Source of the DNA: DATGPD01 sp041398565 | Lineage (GTDB): Bacteria > Planctomycetota > UBA1135 > UBA2386 | Length of the DNA stretch: 64,000 bases | Reading direction: 5' to 3' | NCBI GenBank assembly: GCA_041398565.1 | Contig: JAWKUN010000003.1 | Span: forward strand, 1-64,000 | Shown here: in pieces, positions 25,433 through 33,722 of the stretch | How positions within the stretch are numbered: position 1 is the stretch's first letter | Layout: each line of letters begins with the position of its first letter | The notes under the pieces: generated by a model | Databases searched by the model: none | What the model was told of the DNA's origin: nothing | The model's input: only the letters and a program-made list of their open reading frames with translations | Made by a program: the position numbers and the translations under genes

Positions 25433-25956
25433 CGGCGGACGAACATAGGGCTTGCCCGTCCGGCAGCCCACGATCGGGCCGGCGGCGAACGGGTTCTTCC
25501 GTAGGTCGAAATCGGCCGAGCGCAGTGGCCGGGGCCGTCGAGGCCCGCGTGCGCCCGCGCACGCCGAGAACCCGCCTGCGTCGGCTCGCGACCATCGCAC
25601 GGGCGGTTCACGTGCGCCCGGACCGCGGGTGCGCCTCGCGCCAACCTGGCTCCGCCGCGGACATCACGGACGTCCGGCTTTCGGTGATGCACTCCGAGAC
25701 ACTCGATGAGGACCCTCAAGCCGGTTGCCGCGAAAGCCGACAAGTGCAGCGCGAGCGGAATCTGGCTCTCGCGTCTGCAACCACCGTGTGACCCAAGCGG
25801 CGGCACTTGCCACCAGGACGGGACGGTTGCCACGAGGGGGTGAGCGTTCCGCGCCCGTTCCAGGCCAAGGACCGGGCCCCGAAGACGGCATCCTGCTTCT
25901 CTCGCGCGAGAGTCAGGCTGTCGACGTGCGCGCTTGGTGATGGCTGAGGTGTTCGG
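25433..25956. other. divergent intergenic region
   Basis: About 520 bases between the NUDIX-MBL gene and the pilin-like cluster. No gene, RNA or clear repeat is supported. It must hold the promoters of both. Confidence 0.4.
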
Positions 25957-27471
25957 GTGCGAAGAGACGACCGCAATGAGCGCGGATCGGTCATGGTGTG
26001 GGCCCTGATCTTCGTGATCGTGACGGCCGGCATGATCATCTCGCACAGCGCCTACATGGCGTCCCACCGGCAGACCATGGACGTGCAGTTGAAGCGCAAG
26101 CCGCTCGCCGCCAACCTGGCGCGCGCCGCGCTCACCGACGGCCTGTCCTGGTTCCAAGCGCAGGCGACGCAACCGGTGGCGGAGTTCTCGCCGCAGAGCG
26201 ATCCGCTGGCCAGCCCGCCGACGCTCGACACCGAGGACCCGACGCTGGGCCTGGTGCGCGAGTTCGAGATCCGCGGCGATCTGTGGGGTCGCTACGAGAT
26301 CCGCAAGAACGAGGCCATGGACACGTCGTTGTCGAACGGCATCGCGACGCCGGGCAGCGTGTGGGAGCTGGCGGCGCGGGGCTTCGTCTACCGCAAGCAA
26401 GACGCGACGGTGGCGTTCGACCAGCCGCCGAACAAGCTGGTGTCGATGGCCCGCGTCGAGACCTCGATCCGCACCGTGCCGCTGGCGCTGCCGGCGTCGG
26501 CGGCGGTCGGCGTCGACAACGTGCTGCAGGTGTCGCTCGGCCCGGGCGGGCGCATCGTCGGCGGCGGTGGCGTGGCGGGCTTGGCGGCGCCGGTCGTCGA
26601 CCCACTGCCCATCGTGCCACCGGGCATCAGCGGCACCCCGGGCGTGACCCTGCTGTCGGTGTACAAGAGTGCACCCTCGGACGTGTTCAAGATGCCGCTC
26701 GCCGCACTGCGCGACGTCAGCGACATGGCGGTCGCCAATGGCTCGCTGCAGTGGCTGACTGCCAAGAAGGTCAAGGAGTTCGCGGTGGTGTTCCACGACG
26801 GCGACCTGGCCGTGCCGCCCGGGCAGCCGCTCGACGGCTCGATGCTCCTGGTCGTGTCGGGCAACCTCACCGTGCAGCCGGGGACCGGGAGCAAGGTCAA
26901 CGGCGTCGTCTTCGTCACCGGCAACACCGACATCCGTGGCCCGTTCACCCTCAACGGCATGCTGGTGGGCCGGGGCGCGGTGCACCTGCAGGGCAACGGT
27001 GCCGGCCAGGACGCGGTGATCCAGCACGATCCGGTGGCGGTGCAGCGGCTGCTGCAGTCGCTCAGCCGCTACCGTGCCAACCGCGTGGTGCGCAACGTCG
27101 ACGCCGAGATCGCCGACGTGCCGGCGGCGACGCCGCCGATCATCGGCAGCGGCACCGTCGTCGACCCCACCGCCAAGATCGGCGACAGCGTCACTCTCGG
27201 CAGCGGCGTGCAGGTCGGCAAGAACACCGAGCTGAAGGACGACGTGATCGTCGGCGACAACACCGTGATCGGTCAGGCGGTGCGCCTGGACGACCAGGTC
27301 GAGGTCGGGGTCGGCGTGCAGATCGGCAACGGCGTGCGCATCGACGCCCTCGCCATCATCGGCGACGGCGCGGTGATCGGCCCCGGGGTGACGATCGGCG
27401 CCGGCGCCAAGATCACGCCCGGCGCGGTCGTGCCCGACGGTACGGTCGTCCGCGCCGGCTCGGTCTTCTAG
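25957..27471 (+). CDS. PilX-like membrane protein with C-terminal left-handed beta-helix (paralogue 1)
   Basis: A 504-aa protein with GTG start. The N-terminus (RGSVMVWALIFVIVTAGMI then HRQTMDVQLKRKPLAANLAR) looks like a PilX-type minor pilin anchor. A central region (about 90-380) has beta-rich elements including GNTDIRGPF. The last 100 residues are hexapeptide repeats (TAKIGDSVTLGSGVQVGKN, TVIGQ, AVIGPGVTIGAGAKI), the left-handed beta-helix of acyltransferases, here without catalytic-type loops. It is close to the gene at 27892, with 68 identical bases over the membrane segment (25993-26060). It may form a rigid cell-surface or pilus-tip stalk (inference). Confidence 0.82.
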   Translation: MRRDDRNERGSVMVWALIFVIVTAGMIISHSAYMASHRQTMDVQLKRKPLAANLARAALTDGLSWFQAQATQPVAEFSPQSDPLASPPTLDTEDPTLGLVREFEIRGDLWGRYEIRKNEAMDTSLSNGIATPGSVWELAARGFVYRKQDATVAFDQPPNKLVSMARVETSIRTVPLALPASAAVGVDNVLQVSLGPGGRIVGGGGVAGLAAPVVDPLPIVPPGISGTPGVTLLSVYKSAPSDVFKMPLAALRDVSDMAVANGSLQWLTAKKVKEFAVVFHDGDLAVPPGQPLDGSMLLVVSGNLTVQPGTGSKVNGVVFVTGNTDIRGPFTLNGMLVGRGAVHLQGNGAGQDAVIQHDPVAVQRLLQSLSRYRANRVVRNVDAEIADVPAATPPIIGSGTVVDPTAKIGDSVTLGSGVQVGKNTELKDDVIVGDNTVIGQAVRLDDQVEVGVGVQIGNGVRIDALAIIGDGAVIGPGVTIGAGAKITPGAVVPDGTVVRAGSVF

Positions 27472-27891
27472 GACGAGAACCGGGGAACGCGGCTCGCGGG
27501 CTCCGTCCCACGGCGGACCTGCCGTCGCGTCGCGTCGCAGCCTCTGAGGTGCAGGGCGGAGGAGGGCGATCCTCGCACAGCACCGAGCCCGCGGCCCGAG
27601 CGTCGTCCTGGGCACCGCTCAGCGCGACGTGGCCCCGGCGAAACCCGCACGAAACCACGGGCACCCGGCCCGCTTCGGGACGGATGCGCGCTCAAGGGCA
27701 CCGGGCGCGGTGCCGACATCGGACACGTGTGCGAGATCGTCCATTCGTCGGGTGCCCGGGCGTCCCGATCGCGTGTGTGGAGGCGGAGCACCGGGCTCGG
27801 TAGCCGGGCGCATCCTCATGGGAGTCCGTGGTCGCCGATGGCGAAACGCGGTGTAGGCCGACGGTCCGCTGGGTCGATGAAGGACCACCCG
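27472..27891. other. intergenic region between the two PilX-like paralogues
   Basis: About 420 bases with no supported gene. It separates two paralogues in tandem and probably holds a second promoter for the three overlapping genes downstream. No clear terminator was found. Confidence 0.4.
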
Positions 27892-29403
27892 ATGCGAGGC
27901 AAGGACCGAGAGACCGGCGCGGTGATGGTGTGGGCCCTGATCTTCGTGATCGTGACGGCCGGCATGATCATCTCGCACAGCGCCTACATGGCCTCGCACC
28001 GCCAGTCGATGGACGTGCAGCTCAAGCGCAAGCCGCTGGCGGCCAACTTGGCGCGCGCCGCCATCTCGGACGGCCTGTCCTGGTTCCAGGCGCAAGCGAC
28101 GCAGCCGGTCACGGCGTTCGCGCCGGTGTTCGAGCCCACGGCGACGCCGCCGGTCCTCGACACCGAGGATCCGACGGTCGGGCTGGTGCGCGAGTTCGAG
28201 ATCCGCGGCAACCTCTGGGGTCGCTACGAGATCCGCAGGCAGGAGGCGATGGACGCTTCTCTGCAGTACGGCGTGAGCGCTCCCGGCAGCGTGTGGGAGC
28301 TGGTGTCGCGCGGGTACGTGTACCGTGTCCTCGACACCAACGTGCCCTTCGACCAGTCGCCCAACCGCGTCGTGTCGACGGCGCGGGTGGAGTCGCTGAT
28401 CCGCTCGGTGCCGCTCAATCTCCCGGCGACTGCCGCGGTCGGCATCGACGACCCCTTCCAGATCTCGCTGGGGCCCGGCGGCAGGGTTCTGGGGACCACG
28501 TCGGTCGCCGCGGTCGCGGCGCCCTTGACGACGCTGATCCCGCCGGTCCTGGTCGGGCTCGTGGGCACGCCGCTGTACGCCCTGTTGCCGTCCTACGACA
28601 GCCAGGCGACCTCCGTGTTCCGCATGGGCTTGGCCGATCTCCGCGACGTCAGCGACCTGGCGATCGTGGCCGGAAGCAGCGGCTGGCTCGGGTCGCGGCA
28701 GTTGGCGGAGAACTCCGTTCTCGTGCACGACGGCGACCTGGTGATCAACTCGAGCCAGCAGGTGACCGGCTCGATGTTGCTGGTGGTGATCGGCAACCTG
28801 ACGGTGCAGCCAGGCACCGACAGCAACATCGACGGGGTGATCTTCGTCACCGGCAACACCGACATCCGCGGGCCGTTCCAGCTGCACGGCATGCTGATCG
28901 GAAAGGGCACCGTCTACCTGCAGGGCAACGGCGCCGGTCAGGACGCGGTCATCACCTACGACTCGGGCGCGGTGCAGCGCTTGGTGCAGTCGCTCGGTCG
29001 TTATCGCGGGAGCCGCAGCATGCGCAGCCTGGACACCGACAGTGATGCCTGGGCCAGCGGGCCGGCCAGTACCGGTGCCGGCACGACGGTGGGCACCAAC
29101 GTGATGTTCGGCGGTGGCGTGGTACTCGGCGCCAACGTCAGCATCGGCAACGACTGCTACCTGCGCAGCAGCGTCACCATCGGCGACAACTCGATCATCG
29201 CGCCGGTGGTGCGCATCGGCGACCAGGCGCAGATCGGACTGAACGTGCAGGTGGGGGGTGGCACGAGCATCGGCCAGCTCGCCGTCGTCGGTGACGGTGC
29301 GGTGATCGGCAGCAACGTCATCATCGGCGTCGGTGCCCAGATCCTGGCGGGGGCCAACGTCCCCAATGGCACGATCGTCCGGGCCGGGGAGACCTATCCA
29401 TGA
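27892..29403 (+). CDS. PilX-like membrane protein with C-terminal left-handed beta-helix (paralogue 2)
   Basis: A 503-aa paralogue of the gene at 25957 with the same three-part layout: anchor (AVMVWALIFVIVTAGMI), beta-rich middle containing GNTDIRGPFQLHGMLIGKG, and a C-terminal hexapeptide array (NVSIGNDCYL, VTIGDNSIIAPVVRIGDQ, VVGDGAVIGSNVIIGVGA). The ATG at 27892 was chosen by alignment with paralogue 1; another ATG lies five codons upstream. The stop overlaps the next start (ATGA). The transmembrane sequence is identical at the nucleotide level to paralogue 1, whereas the rest has diverged. Confidence 0.82.
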   Translation: MRGKDRETGAVMVWALIFVIVTAGMIISHSAYMASHRQSMDVQLKRKPLAANLARAAISDGLSWFQAQATQPVTAFAPVFEPTATPPVLDTEDPTVGLVREFEIRGNLWGRYEIRRQEAMDASLQYGVSAPGSVWELVSRGYVYRVLDTNVPFDQSPNRVVSTARVESLIRSVPLNLPATAAVGIDDPFQISLGPGGRVLGTTSVAAVAAPLTTLIPPVLVGLVGTPLYALLPSYDSQATSVFRMGLADLRDVSDLAIVAGSSGWLGSRQLAENSVLVHDGDLVINSSQQVTGSMLLVVIGNLTVQPGTDSNIDGVIFVTGNTDIRGPFQLHGMLIGKGTVYLQGNGAGQDAVITYDSGAVQRLVQSLGRYRGSRSMRSLDTDSDAWASGPASTGAGTTVGTNVMFGGGVVLGANVSIGNDCYLRSSVTIGDNSIIAPVVRIGDQAQIGLNVQVGGGTSIGQLAVVGDGAVIGSNVIIGVGAQILAGANVPNGTIVRAGETYP

Positions 29404-32400
29404 CGAGAGCGACGTCCGAACGCGGCACGACCTTCGTCGAGCTGATGGGCGCGATCACCATCATCTCGATCGCCACGCTCGTCATGCTGCAGCAGCTCAC
29501 CATCAGCTACCGCGAGGGCAGCGTGCAGCAGGACCGCTTGTGGGTCTACGACAAGGGCACGCAGATCCTCGCCGAGCTGCAGAGCGGCATCGAGCGGGGC
29601 ACGATCCCCGACGCCGAGGCGCTGCACGCGCTCGCCGATACCGATCTCAACCCGGTGCTCACCACGATCACCGACGAGTACGGGCAGCCGCTGCCGGCCG
29701 ACCATCCGATGTCGGGGAACTGGCAGCGCTTCGGGCGTTGGGTGTGGGCGCGGCAGCTGGCGGTGGAGAGCCCTCCGGGCCAGGACCGCATCCGTGTCGT
29801 GCGCTTGAAGATCGTCAAGTACAACGACTCGGGTGTTCCTCTCGTCGTGGCGCCGCTGACGACGGTGGTGACCCTGCCGCGGCGCACCTACCCGTCGACG
29901 GTGGTGTACGACGTCTACGCGCTGGCCTTGGCCGAGGTGCCCTCGCCGCTGGGATCGTTGGCGGCACTGCGCTCGTCGGTCGAGGCCCGCCTGCGGGCCG
30001 CGTCGAGCGACGCGCCGGGCATCGAGTTCAGGCTGCACTGGGTCACGCGCTTGGCCTACGGCCGCGACTCGCTCTACACGCCCTACTGCAACGACGGCGT
30101 CACCGCTGCAACCGCGACGCCCTGGGTCTACTGGTATCCGACGCAGATCGACACCGGTACGACGCTGTTCCACAGCGAGCTGTTCACCGGCCGCGTGCGC
30201 ACCGACGCCGGCGTGCTGCACGACTACGACTCGAGCACGTGTCCGCAGCCGCACGCGGTGGCGGACTTGTTCAACCACGCGATGCGTCTGCCGGCCGCAC
30301 GGTCGCTGTTCCAGGCGCGCGTGGCCGCGGGGCTCGACGACGCCGCCGAGCCGCCGCTGCAGATCCTGCTGGCGGACATGGTCGAGCACCCCGAGCGCTT
30401 CCGCAACGCCTTGGTGCTCAACCTGCACGGCGACGGCCTGCCGTTCCCGCCGGTGCGCAACTACTCCGATGCCGCCGCCGCTCCCGGCGTGGTCCCCGGG
30501 GTGCGGGTCGTCACGCACCCGACCGAGATCTGCACCCCGCGCGACCCCAACGGCGACGGCAACCACGCCGACAGCGAGGACGTCGAGCTGCGCGTCTACG
30601 CCTACAAGCAAGACCCCGCGACGGGCGATCCGTTGCTGGTCGAGCCGATCACGGTGCAGATCTTCGGGGGCGATTTCCGCAGCGTGCTGGCCGTGCGGCG
30701 GCTACCCGGCGGCATCGACCTCGCCACCGGCAGCGCCTCGACGGCGGTGGCCTACGAGACCTTCGACAGCGCCGGGGGCACGCCGCCGACCAGCGATCCC
30801 GGCAACGCCGGCATGTGGTACGAGGTCGGCTACACGGCGTCGCCGATCGCCCACACGTGGGTCCGCCTCTACAACACGCCGCTGACCTGCCCGGCGGCCA
30901 GCGGGCAGGGCCTGCCGACTGCCCAACGCCTCTACGGCCTCGAGTACGTGCCGACGCCGCTCGGCGCGACGCCGTTCGCGCGCGATCTGGCCGCGGTCGG
31001 AACCGATGCCAAGAACACGGCGCGCTGGCGGATCCGCATCGCCAAGGCGGCGCTCGGCACGCTGGTGCCGAACGTGGACCAGACCCTCACCGTCACCACG
31101 CGCATCGGCGGCGACCTGACGACGGGAACGGCGTGGCCGATCGCCAACCAGCCGCGCAACGCGTCGACGACCTACGCCTGGTGGGCGGCGTCGCCGGACG
31201 CGGTGCCGCCGCTGGAGCGCTGCCAGTTCCTCGGCGACCCGCGCCACAACCCGTACGCGGACGTCGCCGCCAGCGGTCGCTACAACTGCTGCTTCGCCGG
31301 CAGTGGCATTCCGCTCGACGCCGCCAACTGGGACGCGATCGACGTCACCAGGCTGCGCGAGACCGGCTTCGGCGACGGCCTCACCGCCGACATGCCGCGC
31401 GCCCTGGCCGCGTGGCGCGGAGCGTTGCAGGCGGCGACGGCGGTGTTCACCAACCTCACGCCGTTGGCCAACCGTCTCTACCTCGGCGGCGAGGTAGCCG
31501 CCGTTTCGAGCGACGGCGGCATCACGCCGGGCAAGGTGACCATGCCGGGCGAATGGCTCGGTCAGACCGGCGCCGTGCTGGTGGACTCGGTCTCCAACGG
31601 GCCGTGCACGCCGGCCGCACCGCCGCTCGAGCCCATGGCCAGCCTGCTGGGCGAGCACGTGGTGCTGGGCCCGGGCACCTTCTGGGCCAAACCCTGGCTG
31701 GGGGAACTCGCGGCCGACACCGACTACTCGCTGTGGTTCGCCTCGGGCAACCTGGCGGCGAGCAGCGGCTACCGGCGCGAGGTCCGTGCGCAGAGTACGC
31801 CTGCCAACCTGCCGACCGGCGCGGCGTTCTACGGCATTGGCACCGGCGCCACCGCGGGAGCGATCGGCGGCACGAGTCTGGTGCAGACGGGAACGCTCGC
31901 CTCGACGTTCGCGCACCAGGTGCTCGCCGGCGGCACCGCCAGCACGACGACCGAAGGCGCGGTGCTGCCCGACCTCTTGGGCTACAAGTGGGCGGCCATG
32001 CCGCCGGCGACGCGGCCGTTCGCGCTGACGCTGCCGGGCAGCGCGACGGCGCCGCACTTCCTGTGGCCGAGCGAGTTTCCCACCCAGACGGCGGCGATCC
32101 TCGAGGCGCACCTCGGTTCGTCCGGCGCCGGCCTGAGCAACGGCGCCGTGCTGCGCGTCGCCGATGCGGCAGGCGCCACGGCCTTCTTCGAGATCGCCAG
32201 CCTGATGCCGGCGAACGTCACCGACATCGAGTCGTTGCTCGACCTCGGTGTCGCCGAACAGCTGCGGGCGTTCTACGCCGCGGGAGCGCCGGCTCTGACC
32301 ACGCGCATCGAACAGCCGGCGCGCGTCGAGATCGTCGATCCGCCCAAGGGGGCGCTGGCGTCGAACCCGGCGGCGATCAACATCACCTGGCGCGTCGATT

Positions 32401-32729
32401 TCCTGCGTGCCGACGGACAGCTACCGACCGCGGCCTATCCGACCGGCTTCACCGAGGACGAGTCGCACCTGCGCTACGCGGTGCTGTACTCCCTCGACGC
32501 CGGCAAGACCTGGTTCAACGTCGTCGACGACAGCGCCGCCACTCCCGGCGTGCGCCCGACCGGCGGCCTGTTGCTCACCGACGCGGGCGTGGGCAACGAG
32601 AGCCTCAACGTGCCGACGCCGTCGTCGACCTTCCCTGCCGGCGAGCTGCTGCTGCGGGTCGAGGCCTTCCACGCCGTGCGCGACACCCACTACGGACACC
32701 ACACGGTGCTGGTGGTGGTGACGCGATGA
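29400..32729 (+). CDS. giant pseudopilin-like protein
   Basis: A 1109-aa protein with a type IV prepilin N-terminus: ERGTTFVELMGAITIISIATL, with Gly before the processing site and Glu at +5, followed by a single hydrophobic helix. Minor pilins are usually 150-300 aa, so the ectodomain of about 1080 residues is exceptional. It contains several beta-rich segments, many Cys and an acidic Asp/Asn-rich loop (RDPNGDGNHADSEDVELR, about 381-398) that could bind calcium. The C-terminus (about 975-1109) resembles an Ig/fibronectin-like domain. It overlaps both neighbours by 4 bases. Confidence 0.8.
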   Translation: MTRATSERGTTFVELMGAITIISIATLVMLQQLTISYREGSVQQDRLWVYDKGTQILAELQSGIERGTIPDAEALHALADTDLNPVLTTITDEYGQPLPADHPMSGNWQRFGRWVWARQLAVESPPGQDRIRVVRLKIVKYNDSGVPLVVAPLTTVVTLPRRTYPSTVVYDVYALALAEVPSPLGSLAALRSSVEARLRAASSDAPGIEFRLHWVTRLAYGRDSLYTPYCNDGVTAATATPWVYWYPTQIDTGTTLFHSELFTGRVRTDAGVLHDYDSSTCPQPHAVADLFNHAMRLPAARSLFQARVAAGLDDAAEPPLQILLADMVEHPERFRNALVLNLHGDGLPFPPVRNYSDAAAAPGVVPGVRVVTHPTEICTPRDPNGDGNHADSEDVELRVYAYKQDPATGDPLLVEPITVQIFGGDFRSVLAVRRLPGGIDLATGSASTAVAYETFDSAGGTPPTSDPGNAGMWYEVGYTASPIAHTWVRLYNTPLTCPAASGQGLPTAQRLYGLEYVPTPLGATPFARDLAAVGTDAKNTARWRIRIAKAALGTLVPNVDQTLTVTTRIGGDLTTGTAWPIANQPRNASTTYAWWAASPDAVPPLERCQFLGDPRHNPYADVAASGRYNCCFAGSGIPLDAANWDAIDVTRLRETGFGDGLTADMPRALAAWRGALQAATAVFTNLTPLANRLYLGGEVAAVSSDGGITPGKVTMPGEWLGQTGAVLVDSVSNGPCTPAAPPLEPMASLLGEHVVLGPGTFWAKPWLGELAADTDYSLWFASGNLAASSGYRREVRAQSTPANLPTGAAFYGIGTGATAGAIGGTSLVQTGTLASTFAHQVLAGGTASTTTEGAVLPDLLGYKWAAMPPATRPFALTLPGSATAPHFLWPSEFPTQTAAILEAHLGSSGAGLSNGAVLRVADAAGATAFFEIASLMPANVTDIESLLDLGVAEQLRAFYAAGAPALTTRIEQPARVEIVDPPKGALASNPAAINITWRVDFLRADGQLPTAAYPTGFTEDESHLRYAVLYSLDAGKTWFNVVDDSAATPGVRPTGGLLLTDAGVGNESLNVPTPSSTFPAGELLLRVEAFHAVRDTHYGHHTVLVVVTR

Positions 32730-33706
32730 TCGACACCGGAGGCCGGACGTCGCCGACGGCGGCGCGCGCTGCCGAGCGCGGCATGAACCTGGTGGAGACC
32801 ATGCTCGTGCTGCTCACGCTCTCGATCATGAGCGCGATGATCATCAACTCGATGCGGCGCTTCACCTCGGCCCACGCCTACTCGGAGGGGCAGGCGCGGG
32901 TGAGCGAGGTCGGCGACCGCGTCGTGCGACAGATGAGCGACGACGCGGCGTTCGCCAGCCACGTGTTCACGACCGCCGGCTTCGCATCGGCCTATCTGGC
33001 CAAGTGCGACCTGACGGGTCTGACCCTGTTCAACCCGGTGGCGCCGACGGCGACCGAGAAGGGCTACTTCGAGAAGGACGTCGCCGGCTCGCCGGCGACC
33101 GGCAACTTCTTGCTGATGGCGAAGGCCGCCGAGCCGTTCCTGGCCGACCTCGTGGGCGACCGCAGCCAGATCGTGAGCGCCACCACCTACCGGCTGCTGC
33201 TGTACGGGCTCGTGTCGCAGCCCGACCAGAACATCGACGTGGCCCGCTGGGTGAGCCAGAAGCTGGCGCGCCTCAACGACATCGAGCGCATCACCAGCCC
33301 GGTGTCGAGGACCGTGCTGTGCCAGAAGCTGTACGACAAGGGCTTCCGCTTCGCCTGGGAACCCGGCCGCGCCGTGGCCGCCGGCCTCATGGCGATCACC
33401 GCCAGTGGCTCGCTGCGCCCGCTCAACCCGACCGAGCGGATCCCGGGCGAGAACGCCGAGCTGCGGTCGGCGATGCTCAAGCTGCAGCGCATGAGCGTCG
33501 CTCGGAACGGCACGCTGCCCACGGTGGCGGTGCCGGCCTACGCGATCGCCAACGGCGACTTCCCGGGCGGCTTCGAGGTGAAGGTCGACGGCAACGCGCA
33601 GGGGCGGATGATCCTCCTGCGCCTGGTCGTCGTCGGCGTGGTGTTCGACGGCAACCGCAACGCCGTCGTGTTCTCGCGCACGATGAGCAACCGCGGCACG
33701 ATGTGA
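32726..33706 (+). CDS. type IV pseudopilin-like protein
   Basis: A 326-aa protein with prepilin motif ERGMNLVETMLVLLTLSIMS: Gly before the site, Glu at +5, then the hydrophobic helix. About 18 residues precede the motif, a long leader. The start is set by an ATGA overlap with the giant pseudopilin gene. The ectodomain is unrecognised. With the three genes upstream this makes a minor-pilin-like operon, but no assembly ATPase, secretin or prepilin peptidase is in the window. Confidence 0.8.
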   Translation: MIDTGGRTSPTAARAAERGMNLVETMLVLLTLSIMSAMIINSMRRFTSAHAYSEGQARVSEVGDRVVRQMSDDAAFASHVFTTAGFASAYLAKCDLTGLTLFNPVAPTATEKGYFEKDVAGSPATGNFLLMAKAAEPFLADLVGDRSQIVSATTYRLLLYGLVSQPDQNIDVARWVSQKLARLNDIERITSPVSRTVLCQKLYDKGFRFAWEPGRAVAAGLMAITASGSLRPLNPTERIPGENAELRSAMLKLQRMSVARNGTLPTVAVPAYAIANGDFPGGFEVKVDGNAQGRMILLRLVVVGVVFDGNRNAVVFSRTMSNRGTM

Positions 33707-33722
33707 CGGCGTCGGGCCGGGC

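Noticed and set aside
29333..32725. Plus-strand frame of over 1100 codons overlapping the giant pseudopilin
   Set aside because: Only its end (from 32726) is a real gene; the rest is Arg-rich and lacks domains, whereas the other frame has a prepilin motif.
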